Shown here in pieces: positions 42,228 to 47,730 of a stretch of 47,730 nt of DNA (position 1 is its first letter; each line of letters opens with the position of its first letter). The notes below the pieces were generated by a model. The model had not been told where the DNA came from. It saw only the letters and a program-made list of their open reading frames with translations, and did not search any database. The stretch comes from an uncultured Gammaproteobacteria bacterium. Lineage in GTDB: Bacteria > Pseudomonadota > Gammaproteobacteria > Pseudomonadales > Pseudohongiellaceae. The position numbers and the translations under genes were made by a program. Where the stretch lies: the NCBI GenBank assembly GCA_913060695.1, contig CAJXUA010000024.1, positions 1 to 47,730 on the forward strand. Reading direction: 5' to 3'.

Positions 42228-42251
42228 AACACAAGTAGTAATGTTAGAAAT

Positions 42252-44858
42252 TTATAGATCGCTTATGTATAGGTTGCGCTTGATGCTGCCGCCTAGTAGG
42301 CGGGCTGGCCAACGGAATGAGCTTACGAATGACACTAGTACTGCCGCCGCGTATGGGATTGCCTGGATTGTCAGGACTACGCTCCAGATGCTTAGGTCTG
42401 GGCTACCGAACTCCCTCGGGACTAGGCTTAGCATTAGCACTACCGAAAGTAGGCTAATTAACATCAGCGACTCCTCTCGTACTGCGCCTAGCGCCTGTAG
42501 TAGCGCAGAAGGGCGTGCCTGCTTAGGCGTGCGTACGAACGGCATATTGTCCGTGAACAAACCCTTTAGAGTTGCCAAGCCCACTGTGTGTGACAAGGCC
42601 AGTCCTGCGATTGCCGCCGCTACTGTTTGACGCAAGTTCGCCTTCACTCGCGACCGATAGAGATACACCATCTTTGAAAGTTTAAACGCGAACAAAGACA
42701 ATGGCAGCACCGAGAACATAACCAGCGGTGCGTCAATCTGAGTTGGCGACACGATCATCGCGATCGACCACGCGATGGCCGCAAGGTTGAAGATCAAGTT
42801 AAAGCCATCCGCAACCCACGGCAACCAGCCTGCTAAGAAATGGTAGCGCTGCCCGTTTGTCAAACCCGAGGACTTAGTGCTGAATAACTCCGACGTGTGA
42901 CGACGCAGTATCTGCATCGCACCATAGGCCCAGCGCAGGCGCTGTTTCTTGTAGTCTATGAAGGTGTCGGGCATTAGCCCGCGGCCGTAGCTGTAAGAAA
43001 GATACATGGCCTCATAACCAGCCTCGAATATGCGCAGGCCTAGCTCCGCATCTTCGGTAATGCACCACTCGCCCCAGCCACCGACCTCTTCCAAGGCTGA
43101 ACGACGCACCAGTGTCATGGTGCCGTGCTGGATGATGGCGTTGCGCTCATTGCGCGTGACCATGCCGATCTCGAAGAAACCGCGATACTCGGCGAAGCAC
43201 ATGGACTTGAAGGCGTTATCATCTTGGTCGCGGTAATCCTGCGGCGACTGTACGATCGCGATGCGTGGATTCTCGAAGGCCCCTACTAGATCGCGCAGCC
43301 AATTTGGCTCGACCTGATAGTCGCTGTCGATAGCCGCGATCACCTCTGCGTCTTTATGGGTGTTTTGTAACGCGTAGTTCAGTGCACCCGCCTTGAAACC
43401 CGAAAGTGGAGACACATGGAAGAAGCGAAAGCGTGCACCTAATAATTCGCAGTGTTTCTGCACGGGCCGCCATACGGCCTCGTCGCGAGTATTATTGTCG
43501 ATCACTAGCACTTCGAAATCCGGGTAGTCGAGTGCCGCTAGTGCGTTTAAGGTCTCGATCATCATGTCTGCAGGTTCATTGTAAGCAGGCACATGAATGG
43601 AGACTTTTGGAACGCGCGAGAGATTCAAGGTCGTGGGTTTCATCTGGCGATTGCGCACCGTATACCAATGGGCCTCAGCCCACTCGTGTGCCTCGGTCAG
43701 TAGAATGGTAACCACGCCGAGCATGCCAATCACCAACAACACGCCGACAATCAGCGAGGTGACCGTTAGGTATTGCTGGGAGTAGTCATAGATGATCCAC
43801 ACCAATACCGTGGCGGTAGCCGAGGCGACCAGGGCCAACAAGCCATAGCCCTTAGTCTTCAGCGTCTTGCTGTTAATGCAGAATAGCCCCAGCATGATCA
43901 CTGAGGTGAGAATGGAGATCACTGCCAATACGTGCCAGTCGGGCACGCGCACGATGGGCTCGGCAAAGGAGAACTTCGGTTTACGATCGACATCGTAGAC
44001 GCCCCAATAGGCTCCCACGCCGCCTTCGTTCTGCGCTTTCCAAGGCTGGTCGAAGGCCTCCATCAGGAAGTACTCATAATTCTCTTGCTCTGCGCGGTGC
44101 AGGAAGCGGCGCAGGAATAGCGCTTCGTTCGCCTCGCTAGCAACAGCGCCCTCGCGTGTACGACCGTCCGAAGGCCAGCCTACCTCGCCGATCATTATCA
44201 TCTTATCGGGGAAGGCCTCTTTCAACTCATCCATCTTCTCGACGATAAAGTCGACGGCATAGTCCACGCCGATGCCTTCCCAGTACGGCAGCATGTGCAC
44301 AGTAATGAAGTCGACATGCTCCGCCAGCTCTGGGTTATGCAACCACACGTGCCAAGGCTCGGCAGTGCTAACGGGTTGCGCGATCTGAGAGCGCACGCGA
44401 TCGAGGAATGCCGCTAGGTCGGCCACACTGAACTCGCCACGAAGATGGGTCTCGTTGCCCACGATCACGTGGTTAATATTGGAATAAGCATTTGCGAGTG
44501 CGACCCCGGCCTCGATCTCCTGCTGGTTCACTTGGGCATCAGTGCCGAGCCAGATGCCTAGGGTGACATCCATATCCGCATCACGCGCGAGCGCGGGGAC
44601 GACGGCGAGACTGCTAAGGCTTGAATAGGTGCGTAATGCCCGCGCCTTGTCAGACAGCAGCTCGACGTCAGATCGAATCTGCTCTTCGGTAGGCATGACA
44701 TTGAAGATTGCGTCTTGACCACGCTGGAAAGGAGCGAAGGCGAAACCGCTGATCTCCTCTGGCCAAGGCACCACTTCGGTTGGGCGATTGACGAGTGCCC
44801 AGATTGCAAAAGTCACTACGGCGAATAATAGTGCTACGAACAGGGTCGAGATACGCAT
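42252..44858 (-). CDS. ndvB: NdvB-like protein: GH17 beta-1,3-glucan transferase fused to a family 2 glycosyltransferase
   Basis: This 868-residue inner-membrane enzyme resembles Pseudomonas NdvB, which makes periplasmic cyclic beta-1,3-glucans. A membrane anchor is followed by a GH17 domain with the acid/base Glu136 (GNETH) and nucleophile Glu225 (IGEVGWPS). Two to three membrane segments come next. Then there is a GT2 domain from about 418, with VPAYNEP, DSDYQ near 510, the TED triplet, and QRLRW near 638. Further membrane segments close the chain. Making and rearranging the glucan in one chain is the accepted model for the family. ATG 44858 gives the usual length; the frame opens at TTG 44897. 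It is a single-gene unit ending in a terminator. Confidence 0.93.
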   Translation of the reverse strand: MRISTLFVALLFAVVTFAIWALVNRPTEVVPWPEEISGFAFAPFQRGQDAIFNVMPTEEQIRSDVELLSDKARALRTYSSLSSLAVVPALARDADMDVTLGIWLGTDAQVNQQEIEAGVALANAYSNINHVIVGNETHLRGEFSVADLAAFLDRVRSQIAQPVSTAEPWHVWLHNPELAEHVDFITVHMLPYWEGIGVDYAVDFIVEKMDELKEAFPDKMIMIGEVGWPSDGRTREGAVASEANEALFLRRFLHRAEQENYEYFLMEAFDQPWKAQNEGGVGAYWGVYDVDRKPKFSFAEPIVRVPDWHVLAVISILTSVIMLGLFCINSKTLKTKGYGLLALVASATATVLVWIIYDYSQQYLTVTSLIVGVLLVIGMLGVVTILLTEAHEWAEAHWYTVRNRQMKPTTLNLSRVPKVSIHVPAYNEPADMMIETLNALAALDYPDFEVLVIDNNTRDEAVWRPVQKHCELLGARFRFFHVSPLSGFKAGALNYALQNTHKDAEVIAAIDSDYQVEPNWLRDLVGAFENPRIAIVQSPQDYRDQDDNAFKSMCFAEYRGFFEIGMVTRNERNAIIQHGTMTLVRRSALEEVGGWGEWCITEDAELGLRIFEAGYEAMYLSYSYGRGLMPDTFIDYKKQRLRWAYGAMQILRRHTSELFSTKSSGLTNGQRYHFLAGWLPWVADGFNLIFNLAAIAWSIAMIVSPTQIDAPLVMFSVLPLSLFAFKLSKMVYLYRSRVKANLRQTVAAAIAGLALSHTVGLATLKGLFTDNMPFVRTPKQARPSALLQALGAVREESLMLISLLSVVLMLSLVPREFGSPDLSIWSVVLTIQAIPYAAAVLVSFVSSFRWPARLLGGSIKRNLYISDL

Positions 44859-45111
44859 AATTTCAATGTCGATTCTATAAATGAACAAGCGGGACAAACG
44901 GCGCGCATGGTAGAGTTACGCCTGCCCATCGTCAATAGATCAGGGCACTATATATTTTATGAAGAAGCACTTGCAAACGGTTTGATTTGGCACACTTTTT
45001 TTCGGGCGGCAGAGCATCGTGAAAAGTCCCAAAAAACGCCCTAATTCGGAGCGCGAAACCACCACCGCCAACGCACGATATCTGATCGAAGCATCCAAAA
45101 GGAGACACTTC

Positions 45112-45801
45112 ATGTCAATGTTACGAACTACGTTTTGCGCAACGCTTCTCTGTTTGCTCAGCCAAGTCAGTTTCGCAGAGCGTATAGAGGTGGCACTCGA
45201 CGGCAAGCCCACCTTAGGCGTCTACCTCCTGCTTCCCTCTACAGCCGGCACTGCGCCTGCCCCCTTGTTGATCCTGATGCCTGGCGGCAGCGGCGAGGAG
45301 GCCCTCGCGCGCGACCTGCACTACTGGCTAGGAGAGGAGTTTGCGCAACGCGGCTGGGCCGTGGCTATTCCGGTCTCTCCGAATCAGCGCTCCTTTCGCG
45401 GCGCCAACAATGCCTTGGTGCCGCTACTCATCGACGCGCTGCAGCAAGACCCTCGCATCGCCACCGGCAAGGTTCTACTCGCGGGCATCTCCAATGGCGG
45501 AATGTCTGCTCTGGAGATTGCCTCTGCCGAACCCGAACGGTTTCGTGGAATTGTTGCGGTGCCAGCGCTAGTCCCGCAAGGACTCGATGTTGAAGCATTG
45601 GCGGGAATGCCGATCTACCTACGCATCGGCGACCAGGATGAGCTCACTTGGATGAATCGGTTGGATGAAACCGCGCAGACCCTCAGTGATGGGGGCGCGA
45701 TTGTGGATGCCGACCTGGTGTTCATGGCACCCCATATGTTTCAGATGGAATGGGAGACACTCGACCCGTGGCTAGAGGCGCTGCCGGGCGCTACTAAATA
45801 A
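45112..45801 (+). CDS. exported alpha/beta hydrolase
   Basis: This 229-residue protein has a signal peptide (cleaved near SFA, residue 22) and an alpha/beta hydrolase fold of the dienelactone-hydrolase/polyhydroxybutyrate-depolymerase-like type. The oxyanion region LMPGGSGEE, the nucleophile Ser127 in GISNGG, an Asp in IGDQDE (174-176) and His208 in APHMF form the triad. AAAAGGAG before ATG 45112 fixes the start; the frame is open back to 45019. It is periplasmic or secreted, with unknown substrate. It converges with fabV across 23 bases. The gap of about 250 bp from ndvB contains no recognisable element. Confidence 0.87.
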   Translation: MSMLRTTFCATLLCLLSQVSFAERIEVALDGKPTLGVYLLLPSTAGTAPAPLLILMPGGSGEEALARDLHYWLGEEFAQRGWAVAIPVSPNQRSFRGANNALVPLLIDALQQDPRIATGKVLLAGISNGGMSALEIASAEPERFRGIVAVPALVPQGLDVEALAGMPIYLRIGDQDELTWMNRLDETAQTLSDGGAIVDADLVFMAPHMFQMEWETLDPWLEALPGATK

Positions 45802-45824
45802 GTAGCACCCGCGCGGCTTGCTCT

Positions 45825-47009
45825 TTAGAAGTTGTGTGCAACGAGCGGGCTAGTCTCCGCATCGTAATCGACACCCTCGACGCCGAAGCCAAATAAGCTG
45901 AGGAAGTCGCTCTTATAACCATTGAAGTCGGTTAGCTCGAACAGATTCTCTTCGGTTACTTGCGGCCATATCGCCTCAACGCGCTCCTGCACGCCTCGGT
46001 CTAACTCTTTCTCGTCAACGCGGAAGCGGTTCATGTCGTCTAGGCGCGGCGCGTCGGTATACAGGCATTCTGTAAACAGGCGCTGCAATTGCTCGATGGG
46101 GCCCTCATTGCTGCCATCTTCCTTCATCACCTTAATCAAGATGGATAAATACAGCGGCATGACAGGTATCGCGGCGCTAGCCTGCGACACAAGAGCCTTG
46201 AGCACAGACACATGGGCGTCGCCCTTGATCGTGGCAAGGCTAGCGCTGATTGCTTTGGCTGCGCGATCGAGGTCTTCTTTCGCCTTGCCTATAGTGGCGT
46301 GACCGTAGATAGGCCACGTGAGTTTGTCACCCAAATAAGTGTAGGCGACTGTCTGGCAGCCCTCGGCTAGTAGATCGGCGTCGCGCAATGCCTTTATCCA
46401 CAGCTCCCAGTCCTCACCGCCCATCACCTTAACGGTAGCGGCGATCTCTTCCTCGCTTGCGGCCTCTACTGTGACATCGCTGACCTTGAGGCTATCGGTA
46501 TTAAGATTCTTCGCGGTATACGGAGCGCCGATAGGCTTGAGCACCGAGGAGTAAACCTCGCCCGTCACAGGGTCTGTGCGGCGCGGTGCCGCGAGGCTAT
46601 AGACCACTAGGTCTACTTTGCCGATGTCTTTTTGCAGCTGCGCAATGACCTGCTCTTTGCAGGCGGTTGAGAAGGCGTCGCCGTTAATCGTGTGGGCGTA
46701 GAGGCCAGCGGCCTCTGCCTCGGCATGGAATGCGGCAGTATTGTAGTAACCAGCGGACGCGGTCTTGGTTTCTGTCGGGGGCTTCTCGAAGCACACACCA
46801 AGAGTCTTGGCGTTGCTGCCAAAGGCCGCTGTGATGCGCGAGGCGAGCCCGTAGCCGGTAGAGCAGCCCAACACTAAGACATTCTTGGGTCCGCCTGAGA
46901 CGGGGCCCTGTGCCTTGGTAAAGTCGATTTGCGTCTTAACATTAGCGGCACAGCCCTGTGGGTGGGCATTAATACAAATGAAACCGCGAACTTTTGGCTT
47001 AATAATCAT
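45825..47009 (-). CDS. fabV: enoyl-[acyl-carrier-protein]/trans-2-enoyl-CoA reductase FabV (NADH)
   Basis: FabV performs the last reduction of each fatty acid elongation cycle and is an alternative to FabI in Vibrio, Pseudomonas and Burkholderia. The 394 residues match the family: [20 protein letters not shown] start, the NADH motif [28 protein letters not shown], and the catalytic Tyr235-X8-Lys244 ([10 protein letters not shown]) at the same numbers as characterised FabV proteins. ATG 47009 has AAGGACG upstream. It diverges from rpsT through a compact promoter region in which the two -35 elements overlap. Confidence 0.96.
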   Translation of the reverse strand: MIIKPKVRGFICINAHPQGCAANVKTQIDFTKAQGPVSGGPKNVLVLGCSTGYGLASRITAAFGSNAKTLGVCFEKPPTETKTASAGYYNTAAFHAEAEAAGLYAHTINGDAFSTACKEQVIAQLQKDIGKVDLVVYSLAAPRRTDPVTGEVYSSVLKPIGAPYTAKNLNTDSLKVSDVTVEAASEEEIAATVKVMGGEDWELWIKALRDADLLAEGCQTVAYTYLGDKLTWPIYGHATIGKAKEDLDRAAKAISASLATIKGDAHVSVLKALVSQASAAIPVMPLYLSILIKVMKEDGSNEGPIEQLQRLFTECLYTDAPRLDDMNRFRVDEKELDRGVQERVEAIWPQVTEENLFELTDFNGYKSDFLSLFGFGVEGVDYDAETSPLVAHNF

Positions 47010-47076
47010 GAATCGTCCTTATCTACAGTATTGCTGTGAGGGTCGAAGCGAATAAGCTGCCCCGTCAAAGGCGGCC

Positions 47077-47104
47077 ATTATAGAGCCGATTGCGGTGTTG
47101 ACAA
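47077..47104 (-). promoter_or_regulatory. sigma-70-type promoter of fabV
   Basis: On the minus strand TTGTCA (47099-47104) and TATAAT (47077-47082) are 16 bp apart, 68 bases before the fabV ATG. The -35 overlaps the opposite rpsT -35 inside the palindrome GTGTTGACAACAC. Confidence 0.7.
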
Positions 47105-47126
47105 CACCCGTTTAAGTCGGCATAGT
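47098..47126 (+). promoter_or_regulatory. sigma-70-type promoter of rpsT
   Basis: TTGACA (47098-47103), a 17-bp spacer, then CATAGT (47121-47126). It leaves a leader of about 130 bases before the rpsT TTG, room for control of translation as known for S20. Confidence 0.65.
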
Positions 47127-47261
47127 GTCGCGTCTTAATTTCGGCTACTAAGAAACACTTTCTTAGGGTCTGATTCACGCGTTTGACCAACATGAACGTC
47201 TAGTCAGACACGCCATATAACGTATTCATAGTGAATTGCATAAGCATCAAAGGAGCACCAG

Positions 47262-47531
47262 TTGGCTAACACTGCACAAGCCCGAAAGCGCGCCCGCCAA
47301 GGCGAAGTACAACGTCGTCACAACGCGAGCTTTCGCTCAATGGTTCGTACTTATCTGAAGAAGGTCCTCGCGGCTATTGATTCTGGTGACTACGAGAAGG
47401 CAACAACTGCATACAATGCAGCAGTGCCAGTAATTGACCGCATGGCTGACAAGGGCATTATTCACAAGAATAAAGCCGCTCGTCATAAGAGCCGCTTGAA
47501 CACTGCAATTTTGGCGCTTAAAGCTGCCTAA
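47262..47531 (+). CDS. rpsT: 30S ribosomal protein S20
   Basis: S20 binds 16S rRNA early in 30S assembly. The 89 residues are the usual length, with the typical start [12 protein letters not shown] and the basic helices [19 protein letters not shown] and [14 protein letters not shown]. The start codon is TTG at 47262 behind AAAGGAG; E. coli rpsT also uses TTG, where the weak start allows S20 to limit its own translation. It is a single gene with a terminator 30 bases after its stop. murJ, the usual next gene in Pseudomonas, is 15 kb away on the other strand. Confidence 0.97.
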   Translation: MANTAQARKRARQGEVQRRHNASFRSMVRTYLKKVLAAIDSGDYEKATTAYNAAVPVIDRMADKGIIHKNKAARHKSRLNTAILALKAA

Positions 47532-47556
47532 GACCTTCGGTCTATATTGCAGGATT

Positions 47557-47583
47557 AAAAAAACCGGCGCGAGCCGGTTTTTT
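47557..47583 (+). terminator. rho-independent terminator of rpsT
   Basis: AACCGGC-GCGA-GCCGGTT is flanked by A and T runs, 26 bases after the rpsT stop codon; it could act in both directions. Confidence 0.92.
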
Positions 47584-47640
47584 CATGCCCAAAATAAAGC
47601 TAATTTCGGGTTTGGAGGTTTGAGTTTGGTGGTATTAGTT

Positions 47641-47730
47641 CAGTGCTGGAGCGCGCTGCACGGTAGGGGCTGCTGAGAGACGCCGTGAACCCATCCATGG
47701 GGGCTTGGCGCGCGGCATCCATGCCGCTAA
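47641..47730 (-). repeat. three-way-junction repeat element, copy E (cut by the window end)
   Basis: GAGACGCC is followed by two hairpins with identical TCCA loops: CCCA-TCCA-TGGG (47690-47701) and GCGGCA-TCCA-TGCCGC (47712-47727). The stems differ from copies A-D but stay paired and the order is the same. The right arm lies beyond the window. Confidence 0.75.

Noticed and set aside
1-47730. tRNA, rRNA or riboswitch genes
   Set aside because: I looked in the gaps for T-loop motifs, cloverleaf patterns and known riboswitch cores and found none I could support.

Overview
The window is a gene-dense chromosomal segment of a free-living gammaproteobacterium. The gene set is the main evidence: a trmJ/suhB divergent pair, purU beside a class III alcohol dehydrogenase, tyrB, class I DAHP synthase, murJ, dps, a YnjBCD-type ABC transporter, fabV, an NdvB-like glucan enzyme and rpsT with a TTG start. 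The intergenic REP sequences resemble those of Pseudomonas and marine relatives. I cannot name the genus. No rRNA, tRNA, CRISPR array or prophage was found.

Layout. 1-4.7 kb (minus strand): a GFA-domain gene that appears frameshifted, a small exported protein, tex and trmJ, with a REP pair between the last two. 4.9-7.2 kb: suhB and a MATE exporter. 7.16-7.95 kb: a REP-associated transposase unit with perfect 24-bp inverted ends. 8-15.3 kb: a B12-type radical SAM protein, a nitroreductase, an acyltransferase, a TetR regulator divergent from an acyl-CoA dehydrogenase, a TSUP permease and an exported DGSG-repeat protein. 15.6-21.3 kb: a double-length UvrA behind a LexA box. 21.3-27.1 kb: one-carbon and aldehyde genes (purU, frmA, gloA-like, folD) mixed with secreted proteins of unknown role and palindromic repeats. 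27.2-32.1 kb: tyrB, DAHP synthase, an 800-bp repeat-filled gap, then murJ. 32.1-39.7 kb (all minus): dps, a YebC-family gene, and a likely operon of DMT permease, small protein, radical SAM/SPASM protein and YnjB-C-D. 39.8-47.7 kb: a prolyl-4-hydroxylase-like oxygenase with a divergent Nramp-like transporter, a second repeat-filled gap, ndvB, a secreted hydrolase, and fabV divergent from rpsT.

The strongest unusual signals are these. (1) A family of about 100-135-nt elements (five copies, three loci) can fold as an outer stem plus two hairpins with UGGA-type loops. In the four complete copies the arms differ in sequence but stay self-complementary, and all 12 G-U pairs inside the stems fall on the same element strand, which points to a structured RNA. 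(2) Elements bounded by GGGGTCAG, the same terminus as the resident RAYT unit, sit on or touch the stop codons of five genes. (3) SuhB, identified by its synteny, has lost three of its metal-binding catalytic residues. (4) A double-length UvrA has its own LexA box. (5) A YnjBCD transporter is coupled to a radical SAM/SPASM protein.
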